This document shows, piece after piece, positions 1-12,346 of a stretch of 64,000 bases of DNA; the stretch's first letter is position 1, and every line of letters starts with the position of its first letter. Location of the stretch: assembly GCF_003086295.3 (NCBI RefSeq), contig NC_092045.1, positions 86,752,693-86,816,692 on the forward strand, given 5' to 3'. The translations under genes were made by a program, and so were the position numbers. The DNA is from Arachis hypogaea (Eukaryota; Streptophyta; Magnoliopsida; Fabales; Fabaceae). Under the pieces are notes generated by a model, which was given only the letters and a program-made list of their open reading frames with translations, was not told the DNA's origin and did not search any database.

Positions 1-1107
1 ATACGGTTCATCGACCATTACTATGAGCGGATGTTCCCCATCTTAGCAGAGAGAAACTACAATAATGAGCACCTTCTCATCCTCCCAATGCATTTAGTTG
101 ACTTTGTGGAGCTCCGCATTGAAAGGAGACAGTGGGAATTCTTAAGAAGGCAACCGCGAGAGGCCAACTTATCTTGGGTAGTTGAATTCTACTCCAACTT
201 TCACTCGCTCACTTTGTAGTCTGTCTATGTTCGCCAAAAGCAAGCCCCCGTCTCCGAAGGTGCCATACAGAGAGTATTGAATCTTCCACCTAGCCCAAAG
301 GGATTGGACGCCTATCAAGAGGCCTCTCTCAAGCGCCAGACATACTAGTTTGACTGGCATAGCGTCCTTGGAGTCATAGCACAACCTGGCAGTACATGGA
401 TCTATGGACAACATTGGACTCCACCTAAGAGTATCTCAGCTCAAGCACTTACCTTGGAGGCTCACGTGTGGGCACATATTATATCCCACTATATCTTTCT
501 GAGCACTCATGTGTCCACCTTCACTGTGGACATGGCTGTTCTCATCTGGTGCATTCTTACAGAGCAACCCCTCAACTTACTAAGACACATCCAATAGGCC
601 ATGGGACACGTACAGATTGTGGGTAACCTACCCTTCCCCATGCTGGTTACAAATTTAGTATTTGCAGCAGGTGTCTCCTATCGAGCTGGGGATACGAAAG
701 CCATGATCCCAAGGGATGATCAGTATGTCCCGAATGGGAAGTATATCAGACCCCTAGTACCTTCTGCGAGCCAGTATGCCGGCCCATCTTTAGACACTCC
801 TTCTTCCTCGGCCCCACTATCATCCACACCTCAGGCACCATCCACCACTCAAATGTTCCTTCGGATCCTTCAGAGGTTAGATCGGTAAGACCGGTGGATG
901 GAGCAAATAGAGTGCCGTAACAAGTGCCGATACACTTATCTGAAGGAGCTCATTGCTGGTACTCACCCACCTCCAGAAGAGAAGAACACCCCGGACTCCC
1001 CCTCACCTAGCAACACGGGGAACCATGACGACCCGACCAGTGGAGGCGACACTCCCAGCCCCACCTTGCTCTTTACTGATGGCACGAAGGACCGTGTCAA
1101 GTCTTAA
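1..1107 (+). pseudogene. ORF3 of Athila-type element (putative plant transposon protein domain), broken
   Basis: One reading frame (frame 1) runs through the whole stretch but has in-frame stops at 217, 346, 595 and 886 and ends at 1105-1107. Recognisable parts are REANLSWVVEFYSNF near 160-205 and a Pro/Ser/Thr-rich tail after about 780. The EFY-S/A-N signature and order match the ORF3 proteins of elements D and G in this window. Pfam calls this family a putative plant transposon protein domain (from memory); its function is unknown. Three earlier internal TAGs fit CAG-to-TAG or TGG-to-TAG decay. The N-terminus lies outside the window. Confidence 0.7.
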
Positions 1108-2508
1108 GTGTGGGGAGGTCAGTACCTAACTTCCGGAGGTAATCTTTCTCTCTTAACACCAATATGTTATTTTTCTTTTGTTAGATAGGATAGATTGCAT
1201 GATAATAATTGCTTGCATGTATGCTCTGCTTGGTTGAAGTAATAAGTCTCTCTTCAAGACCCTATTTTATAGCATTTCACTAATTTAAATTAAATTTTTT
1301 GTCAAACTTGTTTGAAGATTGTAATTTAGAACATGGTTTTAAGAGCTAAGAACACACAACCTGTGAGATTTTGAGCTTAATTATATGGTTACATTATTTA
1401 ACCATAATTTTTCTTCTTGTGTATTTTCTTCTCTATGATTACAATCTTTAGTTTGTTCCATTCTATATGTCTATTGTTTAGTGTGTATTCATGCATACAT
1501 ATGATTGAGGCCATCATTTGACATTAGCTCACTTATCCCAAATAGGCTACCATCTCATTTACCTTTGTTTGCCACTTTGAGCCTTTTTAAACCCCAATTA
1601 TTCTTTATAATACCACATCACTAGCCTTAAGAGGAAAACTAATTAATCACCCTATTTGAATTTTTGGTTAGCTTAAGATAGAGATTGTGTGTCAACTAAG
1701 TGTGGGGAATTGTGGAAACTATGGTTGATGAGAATGTATTTTTCTCTTATTGACAAATATTGGGAATTTGGGTGCTCACTCATGTAAAATTAGAGAAACC
1801 ATATGCATTCATAAATTATGCTTTAAATTATAAAAAAAAGGAATGAATGGATAGGGGACAAAATTACCCCAATGATAAGTTCAATAAAAAGATCAATGTA
1901 TATATGATGGAATTAAAACTAATACATGAGTGTGTGAAATTTGGCAAAAAAAAAAGAGAATTTGGGTAGCTAAGCATGATTTGAGAATTATATAGCGTGT
2001 GTGTATGTGTTAGGTGCAAACTTAGGTTAGTCAAAGATTCAAATCATAGCTCACTTGGCCATACATATATCCTCACCCTTACCTTAGCCCCATTACAACC
2101 TTGAAAAGGCCTCATGATATTTGCATTTGTACACTAAATACTTGTTGATTGGTTAGATGAAGAACAAAGTTTTAGAAAGCATGACGAGAGAAGACTAGAG
2201 TGGGATGACCCTAGACACTTGAGCGATTAGAGTGCATCTATACTTCCAGTGAGGGTTCAATGCTCAACTCTATGTTCTCGGCTTTCATGAGCTTTCTTCT
2301 TACAAGTTTACTTGTATCTTATTGTGCAATTTGAATTAGTGGAATCTATTTATGTTTGTCTTGGAGAGTTTGTTTGCTTTTAACCAAGTAGGTAGAACAT
2401 TTTGGCATGTAGTTACATTCATATAGATAGGTTGCATTGTATAAGTCTCACCTTTCCCTTTTTACTCTTTTGGTTTCCTTGACCTTAGCATGAGGACATG
2501 CTAGTATT
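1108..2508 (+). other. 3' non-coding region of element B
   Basis: This AT-rich stretch holds no ORF of interest. It lies between ORF3 and the polypurine tract. AAGTGTGGGGA, the same sequence that adjoins the LTR at 2510, also occurs at 1106-1116, directly on the ORF3 stop, and at 1698-1708. Confidence 0.6.
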
Positions 2509-2523
2509 TAAGTGTGGGGAGAT
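2509..2523 (+). other. Polypurine tract of element B
   Basis: The purine-rich AAGTGTGGGGAGA directly precedes the LTR start TGATAAACC. This is where plus-strand DNA synthesis would be primed during reverse transcription. A GAGGACATGC block lies about 20 nt upstream and resembles the GAGGACAAGC block near the polypurine tract of the FIDEL-like elements. Confidence 0.6.
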
Positions 2524-3986
2524 TGATAAACCACTATTTTATGGTTTATCTTATGCTAAATAGAGTGGATTTTATCAATCATTTATACACTTATTCATAT
2601 GAAATGCATGGTTTTACATTTTCCTTTCCAAATTGATGCTATGATTGACAACATGCTTCTTTGGCCTTAAATTTACTATTTTTAATCCTCTCTTATTCCC
2701 ATTCGATGCCGTGATAAGTGTGTTAGGTGTTTTCAGAGATTACAGGGCAGGAATGGCTTAGAAGATGGAAAAGAAGGATGCAAAAGAGGAAGGAACACAA
2801 GGAATTAAAGATTTCATGGGTAAGCAGCGACGCGCACGCATGGTCAGGAGAAAAAGCAGCGATGCGCAGGCGTGAAGCACGCGTACGCGTGACTAGAAGA
2901 ATGCGCATCGACACGTACGCAAGGACAATGCGTACAAGTGACAGGCCATCACGTGCTGCATATCAGAATTCGCCGGGGGTGATTTCTGGGCCCCTTTTTG
3001 ACTCAGATTCAGGCCCAAAAGTCCAGATTAGAGGCAGGAGTGTAGCTGAGACTTGGACACTTTTTCATTCTCACTTAGTTTTAGTTTTAGTTGGGAATTC
3101 TAGAGAAAACACTAGCTCTCATAGGGTTCTTAGCTTTTTCTTAGTTTTGCTTGGATTGGATCTTGAGAGAGTTGCTACTACCTTCGGTTGAAGCCTCTAT
3201 CATTATAGTTTGCTTTTCTATTACTCTACTCCTTTATTTTTGCACTTAGTTACTTGAATTCATGTTTGAATTTTCTTAATTTTTAAATTTATTAATATAA
3301 TGAACTATTTTTATGTTTAATTCCGTTGCCTATTTGATTTCGTTTAATCAATTATCAATTCCAATTTTGCTTTTATTAATTTAATTTTAATTTTTATGTC
3401 TCCCATCTACTCCCTTCTCATGTTTGTGAAAATGACATTCATGTTAATGGAGTAGAGCTCTCAACTTGGCTTGGGAGTTGATTAATTGGAACTCCTTGAG
3501 TTAGAAAACTCAAGTGTTAATTTGAACTTTGAAATTGTTGTCTAACTCTATTTTTACTAACTCTAGTCCTTCCCTAGGAAGGGGCTAGGACTTGTGAGTC
3601 AGAGTTAGTGTACCCAATTGACTTTCCTTTGCAACTGTAAGAGGATAACTAATTGGAAGCAATAACTTTTACTATGTTATTTGGGAAAACCAACAAGGAT
3701 AGAAACTCCAATTAATCTTCTCCTAGCCAAGGCTTTCTTATTTTAAATATACAACATATCTTGTTATCATTCACTGCTTTAATTTTTAGTTATTTAATTT
3801 TCCATTTTCAAACCTCACAAATTTCTCAGAAAATTCCTGATCAATAATTTACACTGCTATGTCAACTCTTTGGGAAACGACCTGGGAATTCTACTCCCAG
3901 TTATTTATTCCTTAATTGTGACATATTTTAAATTGACAGTGGGAATTTCGTCGGTTAAAACTGTACTCACAATGCAGTTTCTATCA
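2524..3986 (+). repeat. 3' LTR of element B
   Basis: The LTR is 1463 bp, starts TGATAAACC after the polypurine tract and ends CTATCA, giving the TG...CA ends expected. To its right the sequence changes abruptly to integrase-coding DNA of element A. A CG-rich palindromic cluster lies at 2828-2960. The 154-residue ORF over the cluster (2727-3191) is not protein-like and I do not call it a gene. Confidence 0.7.
2828..2960. repeat. CG-rich palindromic cluster in the LTR of B
   Basis: Short units built from ACGCGTACGCGTG and GCGACGCGCACGC recur with variation. The AT-rich LTR around them has almost no CpG. The motif matches, in the opposite orientation, the CG-rich array in the LTRs of element F. 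Confidence 0.65.
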
Positions 3987-3991
3987 ATATT

Positions 3992-5031
3992 TCGTAACTG
4001 ACATTTCTCCGCCCGTCATGGCCTTCGATGGTTAAAGATTGCATCGATTATGCAAAGGCGTGTCGAGGGTGTCAACGCTATGGAGTGGTGCAATAGATCC
4101 CAGCATCTGAGTTGCATTCAATCATTAAGCCATGACCATTTCGAGGTTGGGCTTTAGACCTAATTGGGTTGATACACCTTCCTTCATTGAAGAATTATAA
4201 ATTTATCTTGGTGGCCATAGATTATTTCACGAAGTGGGTCAAAGTTGTTCCTCTGAGAAAGGCTGGGCAAAATGAGATAATTTATTTTATTGAAGAATAT
4301 ATAATCCATCAATTTGGAATTCCTCAAATGCTAAGTACCGATTAAGGGACTGTGTTCACTGGCTAGCAAATTAAGAATTTTGCAGCTTCGAGAAGTATTA
4401 ACATGGTTACTTTAACCCCTTATTATGCACAGGCCAATGGGCAAGTCGAAGGGGCAAACAAAATTTTAATTAGCTTGATTAAAAAACAGATTGGAAGTAG
4501 ACCTCGAACTTGGCATGAGACTTTGAGTCAGGTATTGTGGGCTTATCGAAACTCACCAAGAGGATCAATAAGTACTTCTCCTTATAAATTAGTATATGGA
4601 CATGATGCAGTTTTGCCCTTGGAGATTAATCTCAATACGTTAAGGATTTTGAGGTAAGATGATTTGCCAGTTGATGATTATTGCAATGCAATGTATGATG
4701 AATTAAATGATTTAGACTTAGAGCATGTTTTGGCTCTTGAGAACATGATTTGACAAAAGGAAAGTGTTGCTCGAAGTTATAATCGTCGAATCAAAGGAAA
4801 ATATTTTAGTATAGGAGAGTTGGTCCTAATAGTTGTATTGCCAATAGAAAAGAAGTCAAGATTTCTTGGAAAATGGTCTCATACTTGGGAAGAACCTTTT
4901 TAAATAATTGAGTTATATTCTGGAAATGCATATCGAATTAAAGATATTGATTCGAAAAAAGGTGATTAATTCGATAAATGGAAAATACTTGAAACAGTAC
5001 CGATGTATGGTAAATCAAAATTAATGATATA
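3992..5031 (+). pseudogene. Integrase of element A (Tat/Ogre-like Ty3), broken
   Basis: Frame 2 encodes a Ty3 integrase from the zinc-binding cysteines (CIDYAKACRGCQRYG near 4030-4075) through the catalytic core. The three acidic residues are visible in WALDLIG (about 4150), LSTD just before a stop (about 4340) and NGQVEGANK (about 4440), followed by a WAYRNSPRG block and the C-terminal domain to about 5031. In-frame stops occur after VVQ, after LSTD, in the GTVFTG block, after LRILR (4655-4657) and later. It would insert element cDNA into chromosomes; this copy cannot. The part upstream is separated by insertion of B. Confidence 0.8.
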
Positions 5032-5089
5032 AATGAATGAGTCAAAATGCAAGAGTCATTACATATAATGATATTTTAAGGTGGAGAAA

Positions 5090-5735
5090 TATAAGGTACC
5101 ATAAGTTCTTTTAAGTCTGAATACAGTTGAACTCTTTCACTGTCCAGGGCTGAGAGTGCTTCAGTCTGCTCATACTCTTCATTCTGAGCTTTGTCGAGTT
5201 GTTTCTCTCTCTCCTCTTGCTTGGCTTCAATGGAACAGACTTCCTTGAAGAGTTTTTGTTATTTGCTTTGAGCAATAGCCAAAGGTATCGCCATGTCAGC
5301 CTTTCTCTTCTTAACCTTGACTAGTCTTTCACTGATTCGAGCCAGTTCTGCTTCGAGTTCTTTTTCTTCTTTATCATAATGAGCTCGAGTAGTGAAGGCT
5401 TGAGAAATTCTTAGATCAAACTCTTCACAAGAAGCTTTTATTGGTCAAAGAGCTGTGCCATACCTATCTGTTTCATCTTTGATCTTGGACACTATTTCCT
5501 TAACTTCTTGTAATTTGTCCTGGACAATGATGCAGTCATTGGAGACCCTTATGAATTTTTTTACTATAGCAGAAAATTGGGCTGGAACTTGCAGCTCGAG
5601 GGATGAGCTTAGAATATCATAAAGAAATGGATTCAAGTCTGAGTTGTCGGTCCATTCAGGAGGTGGATGTGACAGAAGTTTGAGAAGAGTGAGTAATTGA
5701 TCTCGAGTATGTGGATTTAGCTTAGATGGAAGACT
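5090..5735 (-). pseudogene. C-terminal coiled-coil part of antisense PMD protein of element A
   Basis: Read on the minus strand, this stretch encodes a charged, helix-prone segment with a long Lys/Glu/Leu-rich coiled coil (for example EEKELEAELARISERLVKVK). It has two in-frame stops, one after DRYGTAL near 5445 and one in the middle of the coiled coil near 5260. Joined across copia C and solo LTR H, it is the downstream end of the PMD ORF that begins at 59305. It runs tail to tail with pol, whose end is only about 60 bp away. Confidence 0.6.
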
Positions 5736-5736
5736 G

Positions 5737-6033
5737 TGTTAAGGGAGAAGAAGTCAAAACTTAAGTAACAACTTAAGTAACAGATTACGTGAAGTCAGTA
5801 AAATTCTATTATGAGAAGAATTCAGTTAGAGTGGCTGTTAAAGGTAGTTAGAGAGTGTTAGTGCAGTTTTTATTAAGCTATAAAATAGGAGCTAAGTGCC
5901 TTTGTATAACAACTCTCTAATAACACATTTTCCTCAGTCAGATCTTAATCAATTTTGGTCATCACTTTCTCTACATCATTCTCTTTTCTTTGGTCATCAG
6001 TATCCTTTCTCAATAGGTGCAAGATTATTTACA
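5737..6033 (+). repeat. 5' LTR of copia C
   Basis: The LTR starts TGTTAAGGG and ends ATTTACA, with the primer site immediately after. A TATA box (TATAAAAT, 5879-5886) lies mid-LTR and would set the transcription start, leaving a short R-U5 of about 120 bp. Confidence 0.9.
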
Positions 6034-6051
6034 TGGTATCAAGAGCAGGTT
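6034..6051 (+). other. Primer binding site of copia C (initiator tRNA-Met)
   Basis: TGGTATCAAGAGCAGGTT abuts the 5' LTR. It matches the usual plant initiator-tRNA-Met primer site TGGTATCAGAGC with one inserted base, where minus-strand cDNA synthesis would begin. Confidence 0.85.
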
Positions 6052-6055
6052 GAAA

Positions 6056-7047
6056 ATGATCATGGCTCTACCCCTTGTAACTTCATCAACAAATCTCAAG
6101 AATGCACTGGTTCCTTTGGCAGACAAACTTGAAAAAAATAACTTCTCAACATGGAGGCACAGCATCCTTCTAACAATTCAGATGCTTGACCTTGAGGATC
6201 ATCTCGATCTGTCAAAAACTCCATCACAACAAGAATCAGTTACAATTGTTGAAGAAAGTGAAAGCTCAGATTTTGCACAACAAACTCCAACCCCCTCTGT
6301 TACAAAAGATGAGGTGCCTGCAACAACGAAATCCACACCTACATCAACAATTCAAAAGGACTCATCCAAATACAAAAATGGAGGCAAAATGTCCTTACAC
6401 TCATGATGTGGGCGGTGTCCTCCATGAACGGTACATACAAGAACAAGATAGTACACTGCGTTACTTTTGCTAAAATGTGGAAAAATATTAATCACATCTT
6501 TACGATTTCTTTAAGAACACGTATTCTAAGTTTAAAGACTCAGCTTAGGGCTTGCAAGAAAACTACAACAATTGTTGAATATCTCTCTATAGTTCGCAAG
6601 ATTGCAGACTCTCTCATTGCTATAAGTTAGTCATTTCAAGAAGATGATCACATCCAAGCTATCTTGGATGGTCTCACAGAAGAATATCAAGGCTACATCA
6701 CATCAGTGATGTCTCGAATGACAAATTTCATAATTCATGAAGCTAAATCATTTCTGCTTGCCTTTGAAGATATGCTCGAGAGGTTTAAGAAGTCTGAACA
6801 AGGGATTGTTTTAGCAAATTTAGTTCAAGCTTCTCCATTTTCACCACCAAACTTTGGAAGAGGCAGCAATGGAAGAAGGGGTCGTGCTGGGAGATCTATG
6901 AGAGGGGGTGTTAGATTTATGAATTCAAGACCCCAATGCCAATTATGTGGTAGAATGGGTCATATAGTGCAAAATTGTTATCACAGGTTTGATGCTCAAT
7001 TTCAGAATCCATCATCTTCAACATCTTCTCATATTGCAGTTCCATAG
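6056..7047 (+). pseudogene. Copia C gag, broken
   Basis: The capsid-type region begins with ALPLVTSSTN and contains LEKNNFSTWRHSILLTI, typical of copia gag (UBN2-like). The frame shifts between about 6370 and 6403, continues in frame 1, has a TAG at 6628-6630, and ends at 7045-7047. A zinc knuckle CQLCGRMGHIVQNC (CX2CX4HX4C) is encoded at about 6935-6977 after an Arg/Gly-rich stretch that would bind RNA. Confidence 0.8.
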
Positions 7048-7123
7048 GCAAATTCACTTCCACCACCTCCTCTAGCATCCTTTCATCAACCTCGAGCATA
7101 CATGACCACCTCTTCCACCCTGA

Positions 7124-8156
7124 ATGACAGTGCATGGTACCGCAGATTCTGGTGCTTCACATCATATTACTACTGAACATACCGATTTCCTGAGTTCCAC
7201 CGATTCATCACAAGGCCCTGAGCAACTCTTTGTTGGTAATGGTCAGGGAATACCTATTTTACATCATGGATCTACAATTATTTATGATAAATATCAAAAT
7301 ATTTCATTTAAATTAAATAACTTATTGCATGTTCCTTCTATAACACAAAATCTTTTGAGTGTGTCCAAATTCACTGAGGATAATAAAGTCTATTTTGAAT
7401 TCTGACCTAAATCTTGTATGGTTCGTGATCAGGTGTCCAAGGATGTTCTCCTACAAGGAATAGCTAGAGGAGGCATTTACTCTTTTGATAATCTAGTGGT
7501 GCCAACAACATCTCATCTGAATTCTACTACAAGCAATTTGTCTAATTCTGTTTCATATTGTAAATTTGTTAGTACAAAAGATCACAAAAAATCACGTTTG
7601 TGTAATGAGGATCCTATTAATGCTACTGATTGTAATAATTCCTCTATCAATAGTAACATTGACACTAATAGTGGTTTTTTCTTGAATAATAATGCAGTAA
7701 AGAGTTCCTTTGATTCTATCTTTTTATCCAATTATACTACACCTAATTCTCACTTTTCTATACCTGATTCATTAGAATCTAATGCTAATTTTGTTACTTC
7801 TTCTATAGGAATATCATTAACATCTTCTATGAATTATCCTGTGGCTTATTATATTTATAATATGAAAATTGATGACTTAGAGCTCTGGCATAAAATACTT
7901 GCCCATAGCTCTCTTAGGACAGTAGCTCAAGTCATGCACCAGTGTGGCATACAAACCTCACTAATTGATGAAAATCATAACGTGTGTGAGTTTTGTACCA
8001 TTACAAAAATGCATCAATTACCATTTAAGACATCAGAATATGTTTATACACAACCCTTAGAATTAGTATATGTTGACATTTGGGGTCCAGTTCCCTTTCC
8101 TTCTCAGCATGGCTACAAATATTATATTAGTTTTTTAGATGCATTTAGTAAATATA
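7124..8156 (+). pseudogene. Copia C protease and N-terminal integrase, broken and interrupted
   Basis: Frame 2 encodes an aspartic protease with DSGASHH near 7146-7166, then a TGA at 7403-7405, then the integrase zinc-binding region (LWHKILAHSS ... CEFCTITK) and the first catalytic Asp in VYVDIWGP near 8070. The frame stops at SKY, where element D is inserted, and resumes at 51308. The Asn/Ser-rich spacer between PR and IN (about 7520-7850) is unusually long. Confidence 0.85.
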
Positions 8157-9825
8157 TGGTGCACGAAATTGTGATCAATACTTTTCACAACTCAAATAAT
8201 CCCCGGTGATGAATCCAAAAACTTGGTGTTCAATACCATGGCATAAACACAACTTCGCACAACTAACCAGCAAGTATACTGGGTCGTCCAAGTAATAAAC
8301 CTTACGCGAGTAAGGGTCGATCCCACATAGATTGTTGGTATGAAGCAAGCTATGGTCACCTTGTAAATCTTAGTCAGGCAAACTCAAATGGTTATGGATG
8401 ATGAATAAAACATAAAGATAAAGATAGAGATACTTATGTAATTCATTGGTAGGAATTTCAGATAAGCGTATGAAGATGCTTGGTCCCTTCCGTCTCTCTG
8501 CTTTCCTACTGTCTTCATCCAATCCTTCTTACTCCTTTCCATGGCAAGCTGTATGTAGGGTTTCACCGTTGTCAGTGGCTACCTCCCATCCTCTCAGTGA
8601 AAATGTTCAACGCACCCTGTCACGGCACGGCTATTCATCTGTCGGTTCTCAATCAGGTTGGAATAGAATCCAGTGATTCTTTTGCGTCTGTCACTAATGC
8701 CCAGCCCTCAGGAGTTTGAAGCTCGTCACAGTCATTCAATCATTGAATCCTACTCAGAATACCACAGACAAGGTTTAGACCTTCCGGATTCTCTTGAATG
8801 CTGCCATCAATTCTAGCTTATACCACGAAGATTCCGGTTAAAGAATCCAAGAGATATCCACCCAATCTAAGGTAGAACGGAGGTGGTTGTCAAGTACACG
8901 TTCATAGGTGAGAATGATGATGAGTGTCACGGATCATCAGATTCATCAAGTTGAAGAACAAGTGATATCTTGGAATCAGAACAAGCAAATTGAATAGAAG
9001 AACAATAGTAATTGCATTAATACTCGAGGTACAGCAGAGCTCCACACCTTAATATATGGTGTGTAGAAACTCCACCGTTGAAAATACATAAGAACAAGGT
9101 CTAGGCATGGCCGTGAGGCCAGCCTCCCAATGATCTAAGATAGCATAAGAACAAAGGTAGCTACCCAGATGATCTAAGAACTAGACGTCCAAAGATGAAA
9201 ATACAATAGTAAAAGGTCTTATTTATAAAGAACTAGTAGCCTAAGGTTTACAAAGATGAGTAAATGACATAAAAATCCACTTCCGGGCCCACTTGGTGTG
9301 TGCTTGGGCTGAGCATTGAAGCATTTTTCATGTAGAGACTCTTCTTGGAGTTAAACGCCAGCTTTTATGCCAGTTTGGGCGTTTAACTCCCATTCTTGTG
9401 CCAGTTCCGGCGTTTAACGCTGGAAATTCTGATGGTGAATTTGAACGCCGGTTTGGGCCATCAAATCTTGGGCAAAATATGAACTATCATATATTGCTGG
9501 AAAGCCCAGGATATCTACTTTCCAGCGCCGTTGAGAGCGCGCCAATTGGGCTTCTGTAGCTCCAGAAAATCCACTTCGAGTGCAGGGAGGTCAGAATCCA
9601 ACAGCATCTGCAGTCCTTTTTAGTCTCTGAATCAGATTTTTGCTCAAGTCCCTCAATTTCAGCCAGAAAATATCTGAAATCACAGAAAAACACACAAACT
9701 CATAGTAAAGTCCAGAAAAGTGAATTTTAACTAAAAACTAATAAAAATATACTAAAAACTAACTAAAATATACTAAAAACATACTAAAAACAATGCCAAA
9801 AAGCGTATAAATTATCCGCTCATCA
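8157..9825 (-). repeat. 3' LTR of element D
   Basis: On the minus strand it starts TGATGAGCGGATAATTTA at 9825 and ends GTGCACCA at 8157. A TATA box (TATAAATA) lies at 9220-9227 on the minus strand. GGCGTTTAAC-type palindromes occur at 9350-9430. A degenerate copy of the primer-site/LTR-end junction lies at 8191-8230. Confidence 0.88.
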
Positions 9826-9860
9826 CAACACCAAACTTAAATTGTTGCTTGTCCTCAAGC
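9826..9860 (-). other. Polypurine-tract region of element D
   Basis: On the minus strand TTTAAGTTTGGTGTTG abuts LTR start TGATGAGCGG, and GAGGACAAGCAAC lies just upstream. The same order occurs at the 3' LTR of G (30152-30180). Confidence 0.6.
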
Positions 9861-12346
9861 AACTGAAAATCAAATATGTAACAACCCTGATTTTCGAGTA
9901 CGCGAGATCTTTTCTGAAAGTACGAATTTCTCCGGAAGATCAGTAAAGGGAACACCTCTGTTATATCATCAAGCATCTCAATCCTCATTATCATTATGTC
10001 ATCCTTAAGATAGAACCTCCTCTGAGGCAATCTCGATAATGCAATCGCGAAGAACCTAGTTTTTGAACCGTATCGGTTGGCAGCTTTGATTCTAACTTTC
10101 GTAAATAGTCTCTGTTTGACGAACCGGACTCGATTCATGAGAGGAGAGAGATAATAGTATAATATTATCATTATACTATTATTAGAAAATGCTTGAATGA
10201 TATTATAAGGTTACCTGGTCTATTTTAGTTAAAAACAGAAAATCGGTTTAACCGGGTTTACGGTTTACTGGTGCAGCTTAGCACCAGCACTCTCTGATGA
10301 CTTTAGCAATGCTAAGGCCTCATTATACATGTTCTATTCTCATAATAAATATGTTACTAGTGTCATTTTTGCTAGTAGCTCATAAAATAATTTTTAGAGA
10401 TGTTTTTATGAGTGTTCCGATACACCTAGTTTTAGTAGTTGTACACTAGAGATATTTTAATATTATTTTAATCCACCTCCAAGCCAACCAATCACAACTC
10501 ACCCTACACCCCCAAAACCCCCAAGGCTGCCTCATTTGCTCATTGTTGCCGAAAATCACCAAGAGAAAAAGGAGAGAAAGTTCTTGGTTCATAAATCTTC
10601 AAAGCTTGATTTCTTCTGAACTAAAACTCAAATCAAAGCTCCGATTTCACCAAAATGATCCTCTCTTCTTCCTCTACATAACCATGTGACTTATCAAGGC
10701 TGGAAATAAGGTGAGATGGCTGTCTCCCTCCCTCTTCAATTCGGTTTTCAAGGAAAATCATGTAAACATGTGTTTTCTTGATGTTTTTCCTTAGGAATCA
10801 TGCTTAACTTGACTTGAGGGCCAAGAAACGTTAATTTCCAGCAAGTCTAAGGTGAGATATCTCTTCCTAACATGCTGAGTGAGATTTGGTCAGTTGAGAG
10901 TTTTTGGATTTAAAGTTGTTCTTGATGTGATTTAGGAGGAAAAAGTGCTAAAGGACCACCTGAAAGCCTAACTGAATTAGGAGCAGCAAAAACCAGGTAG
11001 GGTTTGACGAATTTAATCTTGATTGGTTGTGTTTGAGATGTGTGATTATGATATGGTTTGGTTATGCTTGAAATTGATTGCTTATATGAGTTATTCTTGG
11101 TGAAAGTTTGTTGAATTTTTTATGAAATTTGATGATATTCAAGCTATGAATGTTGTTCTTGAGAGCAGCTGGAAAAACAAACCCTAGAGATTAAATTGGG
11201 GTTCAATTTGTGTTAAAATCATGTGGAAAATATGGGGTTTTAGTGGCTGCTAATTTATTATGAATTATGGTAAAAATCAGTTGCTGAAAATACTGAAAAA
11301 CGGGTAAAAACAGAGAAAGAATCTGAAGAATATACGAAGAACATGAAGAACACTTTGAGTGTGGTGAAGAACATTGAAGAACACCTTTTAGATCTTAGAA
11401 AGGTCAAGGAAGTAAAATTTTTGGTGTTTAAGGGGTTATTTGGTAATTTCTGAAAGTTAGGGTGGTTAAAGTAGAAATATTAAAAGTTACGGGTGGTAAA
11501 AAGTAAATTTATAAAGTAAAAGGTTAAAGGAAGGTAATTTTCGAAAATATATTAATAAAATAATAAATAATAATAAAATAATAAATAATAATATTTAATT
11601 AAAAATAATATTTTAATAAAAATAATAAAATAATGCAAAAAAAGGCAGTTTTCTCTAAAAGCTTTAGAAAGACAACTTTAGGTGCAGAATCTAATAATTA
11701 CCTTCATAAAACACTTAGGGAGTGGTAATAACATGTTAGTGAGGAAAAGATAAATAAAAGATAAAAAGTTAAAGAAAAGATAAAAAACCAAAGAAAAAGT
11801 CTGTAAAATTCTAACGACAGAAAAACAGACAGAGACTAGTGAACGAACTAGGACAACTTAGTTAGTACTTGAGTTACGACTAGTGTTAGGTATAATATGA
11901 AAAGTTAAACTGTTTCAGTATAGACTTAATGAACCTATACTTGGGACAGGCTAACTATTCATACCGAAATTTACATAAGCTTTAAATACATACGTTAAGC
12001 AGAGAAATCAGAGCAGAGTAGAGAAACATAGAGAACAGAGTAATCAGAGTAAAGTAAAGAGATAAAGAGAAAAAGAGTAATATAGATACAGAGGAAAGAG
12101 TAATCAGAGAAAAGTAAAGAGATACAGAGAAAAGAGAAACCAGAACAGAGTAAAGAGATATAAGGTTAAAAGAGTAATATGATAAAGAGAATAGAGAACA
12201 AGTAAAGGGCCTATTGAAAGGTCATTTATTGCGTTAAGGCAACCCCAGAGATATCTATGTGTTCATCTGCTGCATTGTGGCAGTCAGATAGATGGTGGTA
12301 CGACCACTGAGAACGCTTTCCTGGGATACCTTGCTATAATGCTTTG

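Larger units (their letters stand above)
1..3986 (+). mobile_element. Element B: 3' part of an Athila-type Ty3 retrotransposon
   Basis: The piece contains a decayed ORF3, about 1.4 kb of 3' non-coding DNA, a polypurine tract and a complete 3' LTR that starts TGATAAACC and ends CTATCA at 3986. It is inserted in the integrase region of element A; the right TSD copy would be ATATT at 3987-3991, and the left copy is outside the window. ORF3 and the tract AAGTGTGGGGA next to the LTR are typical of plant Athila relatives. Confidence 0.75.

Noticed and set aside
2727..3191. 154-residue ORF in the LTR of B
   Set aside because: Arg-rich through the CG-rich cluster; it lies within an LTR and has no recognisable domain.
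8191..8230. A second functional primer site inside the LTR of D
   Set aside because: Eight central bases differ from the tRNA-Asp complement and fit no tRNA acceptor stem I know; treated as a relic.
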